NCBI GenBank assembly: GCA_963668435.2
Contig: CAXXSC010000008.1
Span: 62,001-126,000, forward strand
DNA length: 64,000 nt
Reading direction: 5' to 3'
DNA from: G963668435 sp963668435
Lineage (GTDB): Bacteria; Latescibacterota; Latescibacteria; Latescibacterales; Latescibacteraceae
A program made the translations under genes and the position numbers. The notes beneath the pieces were generated by a model. It saw nothing but the letters and a program-made list of their open reading frames with translations, did not search any database and was not told where the DNA came from. This document shows positions 28,237 through 35,447 of this stretch, one piece after another. The number at the start of each line of letters is the position of its first letter. Positions within the stretch are counted from its first letter, which is position 1.

Positions 28237-28949
28237 CTGTTCTTCTCCTTGAACTTAAGCAAGAACAAACATGTGCGAATTACATCATGCGCGGGACGTT
28301 TTCCCGCTTTTTCCCTTTTCGTTATCGAATTCGACCACATGTTTTCAAGAAGCCATCGGTTGTTTACGAGAGTAAAGAAACGTAAAACTCGGCAATTCAT
28401 CCTGAATCACCGGACTACAACAACCATAGGCGTTCTCCCTCCCTGGAAATGGTGTTGAGGATTGAAACGGGTATCCTTTCCCGCTTTGACCAAGAAATTC
28501 CTTTCAAAGCCCTCCTGTTTGTGATTTTTTGTTTGTCGTGAATTGTCGTTTCATCTTGTCTATAACTTTTATCGGCTTTAAAGCAGAAAACTTTAACAAT
28601 CCTGTTCATTCATTTTTATTTTTGCCAACCTGAACGGCAGGCACTATATAATTACCCGTTGAAACATGAAGCATAAATAATGCCAGTTTTGACAAACGCG
28701 GCTTTTTCATCACACTAATACATCATGTCAATCAAACTTATTCAATTGCATTACAATGCTTTACAATTTTTAACATATATATCCTGAGAGACATCCCAAC
28801 AGGATGGAAATGTGCTTTTTGAGACTAACAATACCGTCCGGGGACAGATAATAAATGCCGATAAGAGGAAAGAAATGCCGGGGATACGGGAAATAATGTA
28901 AAAAAAAGGCGCCCCAACGAGCGCCTTCTTTTTTATATGGTGCAAAATG
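28237..28949. other. 713-bp intergenic region with structured leader and terminator
   Basis: No gene is supported here. Read on the minus strand it is the probable leader of the 1961-residue protein gene. It contains a hairpin GCGGGA-N5-TCCCGC (28291-28307), about 55 nt before the start codon, and a weaker one with a similar GCGGGAAA arm near 28465-28487. The left part therefore may be a structured 5' leader; I could not match it to a known riboswitch. The right end holds the terminator at 28901-28935. Confidence 0.5.
28901..28935 (-). terminator. Intrinsic terminator of the uronate operon
   Basis: GGCGC (28908-28912) pairs with GCGCC (28921-28925) and the flanking A and T runs extend the stem. 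On the minus strand a run of eight T follows the hairpin, just 15-40 bp after the UxaE stop codon. Confidence 0.85.
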
Positions 28950-30473
28950 TCATTTGCCAGTCAAAAGGGCAAGATGTTTGCCAAGATGTTCGGTCAGACA
29001 AGAGCGATAGCTATCATAATGTGTCTTGAGAGCAGACTTCAAATCTGTACCGTGCTTGTCGAGGACGATGCCGAATGCAATATGCAGAACCTGGCGCAGA
29101 TCCGGATTATCTGTAATCAAGGCAACCGCATCCATAGAAGCTATGCGTTCAGGATCGGGTACATTGGCGATATCAGCCGATATCTCGTAATACTTAACAT
29201 TATCCTCAAATGTGTCCCACGACAGTTTGAAAATCTCGCTGAACAGATCAGGCTTATCCATCGCCATGACCTTGACCGCCTCAAGATATGAGGTACCGGC
29301 AGTCTTGACATGGAAGAAACCATCCGTTATCTCGCCAAACGCGGGATAAACACTGAACTTGTCGGAGCCTGAATGAAGGCTGAGACGGTATCCGCCGCAC
29401 TCACGTGCCACCTTGACATGTTCCTCGAGTGTTCTCTTGAAACCATCCACCGAGCCTTTGTAATCGATACCCTTTTCAAACGCTCCCTCGAAACGAGGCG
29501 CAACACTGAACAGGGAGACCTCGGCGCGCTGAAGTTCTGTTGCGATGATACGGTGATCGAGCGGCGATGTCGCTGTCAGGGTTTCATCTATGGACATTTC
29601 AAAATTGAAATTACCCTCGCCCTTAATCTCGACCAATTTCCGGTAAGCTGTGACAGCATGACGTACAGCTGCCAGGTATTTGACACCGGCTTTTATCACA
29701 AGGCCTTCATCAGCGCCATCGAATTTGAGACAGCGGGCAAGATAATCTTTCGCCTCGGCCTCTTTTTCAAACAGTTTATCGAATTTCGCTTTAATGACAT
29801 CGTCTGAATCCGTGTCGACATCGTTATCGATAAGATCCGAGGGATCGAGTGTAAACATTGTGAATCCAGCTTCCGCGGCCTCCTCAATATCCTCGATGAG
29901 CTTGAGATGATCGGCATCACTTCCCCAGGGATTTTTAAACTTCGAACGAAGCACTGACCATGTAGCATCGTCCATAACGGATTCGAAATTGCGTCCAGTC
30001 TTTGTGTTCTCCCGAACTGACTGCTGTGCGAGTACGGGAGTCACATTATATGCAAGGCTCGACTCGATATGCCAGGGTGTTGCCTGTGCCGGTGCACCTA
30101 TACGGTCACCGAAGCCGAATGACTCACGACAATCGAGTACAGATGGTGCTGTCCAGGGCAGCACATCGCGAAGTGCCGCTGCATTCGCATGGTTAAGCGG
30201 GCACTGGAGCAGAAAATAATCGAGTCCGGCCTCATGTTCCGAAATAGACTCACTGCCATTGAATACATCAAGTGAGTTTTCATGTGTACTGAAAACAATC
30301 ATGTGTGAATCGACACCCTTTTCGCAGATCATAAAAATACGATCACCTGCCTTGACTACCGATGTCGGCACCACACAGGACTGAGCTTCGACACGCTCAA
30401 TAAAAGGCTTGAGGGAAATATTCTGCTCGAACACGCCACATCGTATCGCCGATTGTAATATGTTTTGCGACAT
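28950..30473 (-). CDS. uxaE: UxaE-family D-tagaturonate 3-epimerase
   Basis: A 507-residue protein resembling the UxaE family first described in Thermotoga, which epimerises D-tagaturonate to D-fructuronate and links galacturonate to glucuronate catabolism without an altronate branch. Recognised from the overall pattern: GDRIGAPAQATPWHIE, LARQSVREN-type QQSVRENTKTGRNFESVMDD (in parts), FTLDPSDLID and the late HSGSDKFSVYP motif. ATG 30473 has GGGAG 8 nt upstream; a GTG seven codons earlier is also in frame. It is the last gene of an operon with two SDR oxidoreductases and is followed by a terminator. Family assignment is fairly firm; the substrate is inferred from the family. Confidence 0.82.
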   Translation of the reverse strand: MSQNILQSAIRCGVFEQNISLKPFIERVEAQSCVVPTSVVKAGDRIFMICEKGVDSHMIVFSTHENSLDVFNGSESISEHEAGLDYFLLQCPLNHANAAALRDVLPWTAPSVLDCRESFGFGDRIGAPAQATPWHIESSLAYNVTPVLAQQSVRENTKTGRNFESVMDDATWSVLRSKFKNPWGSDADHLKLIEDIEEAAEAGFTMFTLDPSDLIDNDVDTDSDDVIKAKFDKLFEKEAEAKDYLARCLKFDGADEGLVIKAGVKYLAAVRHAVTAYRKLVEIKGEGNFNFEMSIDETLTATSPLDHRIIATELQRAEVSLFSVAPRFEGAFEKGIDYKGSVDGFKRTLEEHVKVARECGGYRLSLHSGSDKFSVYPAFGEITDGFFHVKTAGTSYLEAVKVMAMDKPDLFSEIFKLSWDTFEDNVKYYEISADIANVPDPERIASMDAVALITDNPDLRQVLHIAFGIVLDKHGTDLKSALKTHYDSYRSCLTEHLGKHLALLTGK

Positions 30474-30503
30474 TACATCACTCCCGATTTTCACTTAAAA
30501 GAA

Positions 30504-30532
30504 GCCGGAACGATGATTGACACCGTTCCGGC
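30504..30532 (-). promoter_or_regulatory. Intercistronic hairpin between the KduD-like gene and uxaE
   Basis: A perfect 9-bp stem GCCGGAACG (30504-30512) / CGTTCCGGC (30524-30532) with an 11-nt loop fills the gap between two co-directional genes. On the minus strand it is followed by TTCTTTT, so it may be a leaky terminator or an mRNA-protecting structure that sets the ratio of the two products. Confidence 0.55.
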
Positions 30533-30556
30533 CGGTCATTGTTACAATAAGATGAA

Positions 30557-31330
30557 TTAGCGTGAAAGGAAACCGCCATCGACAGGCAGAATTGCACCGT
30601 GAATATAGTCGGATGCTTCACTCGACAGGAAGAGAACGGGTCCTACCAGATCTGCGGGCTCACCCCAGCGACCGACAGGAAGACGATCCATGATGGTGGC
30701 GTTACGCTCGGGATCATCGTGAATCGGGCGTGTGATATCAGTGATAATATAACCGGGAGCTATAGCATTGACATTCACGCCGCGTGAGGACCACTCATTA
30801 CAGAGAGATTTTGTGAACTGGGTAATTGCAGCTTTCGCCGCAGCATAGGAAGGTACGAGATAGCCACCGGTCCATGCAAGCATGCTGGAGCAGTTGACAA
30901 TCTTTCCGCTTCCGCGCTCGAGCATATGACGTCCTACCTCACGACACATGAAGAATGTGCCTTTTGCCTGCACGTTCAGCACGAAATCCCATTTTTCTTC
31001 GGGGTACTCTTCGCATTTTGCACGGAAGAGAACACCAGCACCATTGACAAGCACATCGATCTTGCCGAAATCCTTGATGATTTTTTCAACGGTTTCGACA
31101 ACCATTGGCACATTCGAGACATCGCATTTGTAGACTTCAGATTTCTGTCCCATGGCCTCGATCGATTTTTTCGTTTCCTCAGCACCCGCCATGTTCATAT
31201 CGACGATTGCGACATCGGCACCAGCCTCACCGAATCCTTGAGCAACACCCTGGAATATGCCCGAAGCGGCACCGGTAACAAGCACCACTTTCCCACTGAA
31301 ATCAAATGTTGCGGCATCATACTTTTTCAT
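30557..31330 (-). CDS. KduD-like short-chain dehydrogenase
   Basis: A 257-residue NAD(P)-dependent SDR most like 2-dehydro-3-deoxy-D-gluconate 5-dehydrogenase (KduD). Shared features with E. coli KduD include the run of motifs SSMLAWTGGYLVPSY, NVNAIAPGY, LPVGRWGEPADLVGPVLFL and a C-terminal VDGGFLSR. The catalytic Ser and Tyr-x-x-x-Lys (SYAAAKA) are present. Odd point: the dinucleotide motif reads TGAASGIFQG, with Phe in place of the third glycine of TGxxxGxG. A strong GGAGGT precedes ATG 31330. In this operon, with UxaE, it would act on a uronate-derived keto sugar acid or as a fructuronate reductase substitute; which one cannot be read from sequence. Confidence 0.85.
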   Translation of the reverse strand: MKKYDAATFDFSGKVVLVTGAASGIFQGVAQGFGEAGADVAIVDMNMAGAEETKKSIEAMGQKSEVYKCDVSNVPMVVETVEKIIKDFGKIDVLVNGAGVLFRAKCEEYPEEKWDFVLNVQAKGTFFMCREVGRHMLERGSGKIVNCSSMLAWTGGYLVPSYAAAKAAITQFTKSLCNEWSSRGVNVNAIAPGYIITDITRPIHDDPERNATIMDRLPVGRWGEPADLVGPVLFLSSEASDYIHGAILPVDGGFLSR

Positions 31331-31403
31331 GGTTCAAACCTCCGCTGTTCGTAAAGATTTTTGTACAGTGAAATATGAATTACACTGACTAGTTTCAAAT
31401 AAA

Positions 31404-32165
31404 TTACATCGACAGGAATCCGCCATCGACAAATAGCGTTGTACCGGTCACATATGAGGAAGCGTCACTGGCAAGAAATACGGCAGGACCCGCAAAATCA
31501 TCGGGAGTCCCCCATCGCCCGAGCGCCATACGGCTTGTCAGATAATCGTATCGCTCAGGAGCATTTTTGACGCCCTCTGTCATGTCCGTATCACAAAAAC
31601 CGGGTGCTATACCATTCACCCGAATACCATATTTTCCCCAGTCATTTGCAAGGGTATGCATGAGAGAATGGAGTGCACCTTTCGAAGCGGAATACCCCGG
31701 AACAGCTCTGCTTCCATGTTCTGTCACAACCGATTCCGTCAAAACTATAGAGCCGCCTCTTCCCTGTTCAATCATCACAGACGCGCATTTCTGTGCAAGA
31801 AGGAACACAGACCTGACATTGACACGCATGACCTGATCAAATTTGTCTACCGAGTGGATTTCTGAAGAATCTCTATACACTATACCAGCATTGCAGAACA
31901 GGAAATCAATTGATCCGAAAGATGCGAGTGTCAAATCTACAAGACGGTCGAGATCGTTGTCAACAGCGACATCGACCTGACATGGAATTACTGACGAACC
32001 GTCTGCCGCGAGTGATCTGGCATTTTCTTCAAGTCGCTCGCCATTCCGGGCGGCAATAACAATACTGGCGCCAGCCTCCACGAGTCCCGCAGCCATACCA
32101 AGACCAAGACCGCGCGAAGCGCCGGTAACAATGCCTTTTTTGCCATGTAAAGAAAACCTGTTCAT
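31404..32165 (-). CDS. SDR-family oxidoreductase (gluconate/ketogluconate dehydrogenase-like)
   Basis: A 253-residue short-chain dehydrogenase with an intact TGASRGLGLG cofactor motif, NAGI, a Ser (LTESVV), Tyr-x-x-x-Lys in GYSASKGAL, and the C-terminal LGRWGTPDDFAGPAVFLASDASSYV pattern (in parts) shared with KduD and gluconate 5-dehydrogenases. It is the first gene of the uronate operon, 73 bp before the KduD-like paralogue, and divergent from lexA. ATG 32165 is preferred over the GTG three codons upstream. Likely substrate: a uronate or keto-aldonate; not resolvable further. Confidence 0.83.
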   Translation of the reverse strand: MNRFSLHGKKGIVTGASRGLGLGMAAGLVEAGASIVIAARNGERLEENARSLAADGSSVIPCQVDVAVDNDLDRLVDLTLASFGSIDFLFCNAGIVYRDSSEIHSVDKFDQVMRVNVRSVFLLAQKCASVMIEQGRGGSIVLTESVVTEHGSRAVPGYSASKGALHSLMHTLANDWGKYGIRVNGIAPGFCDTDMTEGVKNAPERYDYLTSRMALGRWGTPDDFAGPAVFLASDASSYVTGTTLFVDGGFLSM

Positions 32166-32311
32166 GACATTCACCCGTAATGAAATTCAATATATAACAC
32201 GAAAATGAAACATACAATATTTTCCCGTCCTTTTCCACTAAAATATCCTGGAAACCTTGACTCAAAATGTTGAATTTGCTGAAATTCGCTTTAACGACAA
32301 CAACTTTTCGC

Positions 32312-32340
32312 TTGACAGTATAATATAATACACATATATT
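32312..32340 (+). promoter_or_regulatory. lexA promoter
   Basis: TTGACA (32312-32317) and TATATT (32335-32340) with 17-bp spacing, about 80 bp before the lexA start codon. AGGAG precedes the ATG at 32420. Confidence 0.75.
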
Positions 32341-32363
32341 CTTTGTATAATGAATTACACAAA
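32318..32363 (+). promoter_or_regulatory. Tandem operator-like sequences in the lexA promoter
   Basis: A 22-bp near-perfect palindrome at 32342-32363 (arms TTTGTATAAT and ATTACACAAA) sits just after the -10 box. A related sequence GTATAATATAATACACA begins at 32318, inside the -35/-10 spacer, exactly 27 bp before the matching part of the second site (GTATAATGAATTACACA at 32345). The arrangement fits autorepression by LexA, but the sites could instead serve a regulator of the divergent uronate operon. Confidence 0.6.
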
Positions 32364-32419
32364 TATATCCTCTTTCAAAATGCCATTTTTTCACGTTTTG
32401 GCAATGACAGGAGTATAGC

Positions 32420-33019
32420 ATGTCAAAGGATCTTACCGATCGTCAGGCCGCGATTCTTTCCTTTATCAAGGAATTTGCCATGGATCGTGGCTACCCCCCC
32501 ACTATTCCTGAAATCCAGAAAGAATTTGACATCAAATCCCCAAATGGTGTCAACAACCACATCAAGGCCCTGACCCGTAAAGGATACATCAAACGCGATT
32601 CATCCCGTGCCCGCGCACTTGAGATCAAAGGCATGAACGATGGCGTTCCTATTCTCGGAAGAATCGCCGCAGGTGCGCCTATCCTTGCCGACGAGAATCT
32701 TGATGAGCATTTCTCAATGAAAAACATGTATCGTTCAAACGATGAGGTTTTCATGCTCAAGGTCGAGGGCGACAGCATGATCAACGTCGGCATATTCGAC
32801 GGCGATCTTGTTCTCGTCAGGCTTCAGCAGTCTGTGGAACAGGGTGAAATCGGCGTGGCAATCATCGATAACGAGGCAACCGTCAAACGCATCTATTCAG
32901 ACGGTAACATTGTCAGGCTTGTACCCGAAAACGATTCCTACACACCATTCACGGTAATGCAGACCGATCCCGGTTTCAGGATAGGCGGCAAGGTTATCGG
33001 GGTTATTCGTCAGCTATAA
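32420..33019 (+). CDS. lexA: SOS repressor LexA
   Basis: A 199-residue transcriptional repressor and self-cleaving protease of the SOS response. The N-terminal winged helix (1-~70; MSKDLTDRQAAILSFIKEF, TIPEIQKEFDIKSPNGVNNH) binds DNA, and the C-terminal S24 peptidase domain has the cleavage site Ala84-Gly85 (RIAAGAP), catalytic Ser119 (GDSM) and Lys156 (TVKR). All are intact. Its own promoter carries two operator-like sites. The methyltransferase gene begins 21 bp downstream and may be part of the same SOS transcript. The recognition sequence of this lineage's LexA is not known to me. Confidence 0.97.
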   Translation: MSKDLTDRQAAILSFIKEFAMDRGYPPTIPEIQKEFDIKSPNGVNNHIKALTRKGYIKRDSSRARALEIKGMNDGVPILGRIAAGAPILADENLDEHFSMKNMYRSNDEVFMLKVEGDSMINVGIFDGDLVLVRLQQSVEQGEIGVAIIDNEATVKRIYSDGNIVRLVPENDSYTPFTVMQTDPGFRIGGKVIGVIRQL

Positions 33020-33040
33020 AACTTTCAGCCGGAATGTGAC

Positions 33041-34057
33041 GTGCCATTTTTCTTCAATACATCAAAAGAACACACCAGGCGCCGAGAATGGTACGCTGCA
33101 TGTGAAAACGCTGCCAAAATTTTATCCGAACAAGTACCTGAATATTACCGTAATCGAAGTTTTTCAGGGATAATTGGCGATATCAAGGTTCTTTCATCCA
33201 GAAAGGCTTTATCCCTTTTATCCCGCAAGAAAGGCCTCGGTGTTCAATATTCACGCCTTTACCTCACCCAAGGAATAGACCAGGGCTATGGCTATCAGGC
33301 GTGCGCATCTGAGGCATTATATTCTTTTCTTGATGACATGCAGATTTTCAAAGGAAGAATCCTCGATGCTGGTTGCGCAATCGGAGTAAGCGCCGGGGTT
33401 TTATCACTCGACAGTATCTACGGGTTCGATCTTTTTCCAGATATTGTCAAAACCGCACGCCTTGTGGACTCCTTGGGCGCGACAAACCACAAGTATACCG
33501 TTGCAGACATGACTAAAACCTGGCCTTATGCGACATCATTCGATACAGTCATCGCGGGGCTTGTCTGTCATCACTTGAAAGAACAGCCGGATGTTTACAC
33601 ATTTTTTTATGAAGCAAACAGGGTAATGAATCACGGTGGTCATTTTATAATTACTCTGCCATCAGGAACCGTTGCAACTGCGAGTCAATTTCAGAAACTG
33701 ATAGAATCGCTCCAAGGATTTGGCTTCCAGCCTCTTCCTGAAAAATGCGGCATGATCCTCTCTCTCGACAATACCCAATCAACATTCTGGAGTTTTATTA
33801 TTACTGCAGAAAAAACAGGCCCGGTTTGTTCAAGCTCTTTTTATCATGACAAATTTTCTTTTACAGATATTAAAACGCCTGTTTCACGCACAGTCAAGGC
33901 GGATAAAGCACGTCGGACAGCCGTATCTTCCCGAAAGACAAAACATAGCAGTTTTGTCCACTTCAATATCGATGAATTATTAGTTTTAGGCGCTGATGAA
34001 CTATTGACTTTCGAAACAATGAAGAGGCTTAGTAAAAATTGTGCCGGTAGTAACTGA
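33041..34057 (+). CDS. Class I SAM-dependent methyltransferase
   Basis: A 338-residue protein with a Rossmann methyltransferase core at ~100-210: motif I ILDAGCAIGVSAG, an acidic strand end YGFDLF, and the later motifs DTVIAGLVCHHL and GGHFIITLPSG. The first ~100 residues are a helical extension and the last ~90 a poorly structured basic region, neither of which I recognise. The target molecule is unknown. The start is GTG 33041. It probably shares the lexA transcript and may be SOS-regulated, and it converges on the EEP gene 7 bp further on. Confidence 0.8.
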   Translation: MPFFFNTSKEHTRRREWYAACENAAKILSEQVPEYYRNRSFSGIIGDIKVLSSRKALSLLSRKKGLGVQYSRLYLTQGIDQGYGYQACASEALYSFLDDMQIFKGRILDAGCAIGVSAGVLSLDSIYGFDLFPDIVKTARLVDSLGATNHKYTVADMTKTWPYATSFDTVIAGLVCHHLKEQPDVYTFFYEANRVMNHGGHFIITLPSGTVATASQFQKLIESLQGFGFQPLPEKCGMILSLDNTQSTFWSFIITAEKTGPVCSSSFYHDKFSFTDIKTPVSRTVKADKARRTAVSSRKTKHSSFVHFNIDELLVLGADELLTFETMKRLSKNCAGSN

Positions 34058-34064
34058 TAAACGA

Positions 34065-35369
34065 TTAATCAGCCTTGAAATCGAGACGAAGGATTGCGAC
34101 AACCGGCTTATGATCTGAACCTGTGGGCAATGTGATTATTTCGGAATACTCCGGTTTGAGCTCATTATCTGAAAAGATATAATCAATCCGCAGATAATCC
34201 TGTTCAAAAAAGTGTGCAAAGCTTGCCGCGTTTTTCAGCCAGCGTGTCAGACGGTCTTTTCCAAAACTTCCTCCAAGCCCCCACCCTGCTTCGGCAAACG
34301 CATCTGTGTGATAGCGGGACATCATCCTGTAGAGACGGCTGTTAGGTGTATCATTAAAATCGCCGCAAATAATCAGAGGCTGATCCACGCCATCAATCAC
34401 CTGCCAAAGTTGTGCAATTTGCTTTTCTTTTAGCTCTCTGATAGAATCCGTGTTTTTAAGTCCGTCAGCAAAACGCTGCCAGTTATTCGCGACACTGTCT
34501 ACACGTTTGACTGTTCTGACCAAGTGGACATTAAGAACCGCAATTTTCGCACTTTTGACGGAAATTTCTCCTAAGATATAATTCTCATCAGTCGAATTGT
34601 CCTGCATTAATGAATTAATCGGAGATTTCGACATTATGATTTCTCCCGAACGCCAACTCTTTTCAGATCTGTTTGTTAGCCTGTAAGGATACATTTCGAG
34701 AAGGTTATTTTCAAAAAGAGGTGGATCATCCTGAGGGTTGTATTCTGTCAGACAAACAATATCGGCATCAGCATACTCCAGAGCTTCGAAAAGCTCATTA
34801 CGTCCTTCCGAGCCTGCCTTACTGTAAATGTTAGCCGTCAGAACCTTAACCGTTCCACTTGAATCTGAAGGCCTGCTGTCCGGCACAAGCTGCCAGCCGT
34901 AATAACATATGAATAAAATGAAAAAAAGAATTTTTGGAATCAAAACCGAAGAAGTAACCGAAACTGAACCTTGACGCTTTAATGTCTTGCCAAGACAGCA
35001 TCGAGCCACAAGCAGACCTATTGGGAGAAAAAGCCATCTGAAAGCATGGCTGTACAAAGGCATGAAAGCTAAACAAATAAAGGAAAAAACTATTAGATTA
35101 TAAAGCCGTTTGACACTTTTCCTTTTATTTTTTAATACTCGCAAGCCAATAGTTAAAAAGAATTCTGTCCATAAAAATATGCCCGCGGGAATCCATATAA
35201 TATCAGAAAGAACGTTTGTTACCAGATGAGCGATATGAGCATTTTGAGGCAGGAACGGAGCTATGTACCAGACAAGAAAACAAAGCTCCACATAGAGCCA
35301 GATCAGTATCCGGACTGCTTTCGGAGTAATATTGTCATTGACATTTTTTTTATGGACACGTGTTGTCAT
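34065..35369 (-). CDS. Membrane-anchored endonuclease/exonuclease/phosphatase (EEP) protein
   Basis: A 434-residue protein with four or five N-terminal membrane helices (residues ~15-150) and a C-terminal EEP catalytic domain (~170-430). Signature residues are seen: VLTANIYSKA, the Glu of CLTEYNP, ICGDFNDTP, YIFSDN and the terminal GSDHKPVVA. EEP enzymes cleave phosphodiester bonds in DNA, phosphoinositides or sphingolipids; the membrane anchor and Bacteroidetes-like architecture suggest a periplasmic or lipid-related substrate, but this is inference. It converges with the methyltransferase gene and follows pheT on the same strand. Confidence 0.85.
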   Translation of the reverse strand: MTTRVHKKNVNDNITPKAVRILIWLYVELCFLVWYIAPFLPQNAHIAHLVTNVLSDIIWIPAGIFLWTEFFLTIGLRVLKNKRKSVKRLYNLIVFSFICLAFMPLYSHAFRWLFLPIGLLVARCCLGKTLKRQGSVSVTSSVLIPKILFFILFICYYGWQLVPDSRPSDSSGTVKVLTANIYSKAGSEGRNELFEALEYADADIVCLTEYNPQDDPPLFENNLLEMYPYRLTNRSEKSWRSGEIIMSKSPINSLMQDNSTDENYILGEISVKSAKIAVLNVHLVRTVKRVDSVANNWQRFADGLKNTDSIRELKEKQIAQLWQVIDGVDQPLIICGDFNDTPNSRLYRMMSRYHTDAFAEAGWGLGGSFGKDRLTRWLKNAASFAHFFEQDYLRIDYIFSDNELKPEYSEIITLPTGSDHKPVVAILRLDFKAD

Positions 35370-35382
35370 AACGGTTTAGAAC

Positions 35383-35415
35383 GGCAGGCAAGTGCATCAA
35401 ATCACTTTGCCTGCC
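35383..35415 (-). terminator. Hairpin between pheT and the EEP gene
   Basis: GGCAGGCAAGTG (35383-35394) pairs with CACTTTGCCTGCC (35403-35415), a 12-bp stem with one bulge. No T run follows on the minus strand, so it may be a weak or Rho-assisted terminator of pheST, or an mRNA-end structure. Confidence 0.4.
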
Positions 35416-35447
35416 TTATTTATACACCATTACTGACGAGATGGATT

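Noticed and set aside
28622..28652. TTGCCA and TATAAT on the plus strand as a promoter
   Set aside because: Spacing is 19 bp and no plus-strand gene follows; the region lies between two minus-strand genes.
28237..28949. A c-di-GMP or other known riboswitch in the leader of the 1961-residue gene
   Set aside because: I could not align the leader with the conserved core of GEMM or other common riboswitches; only simple hairpins are visible.
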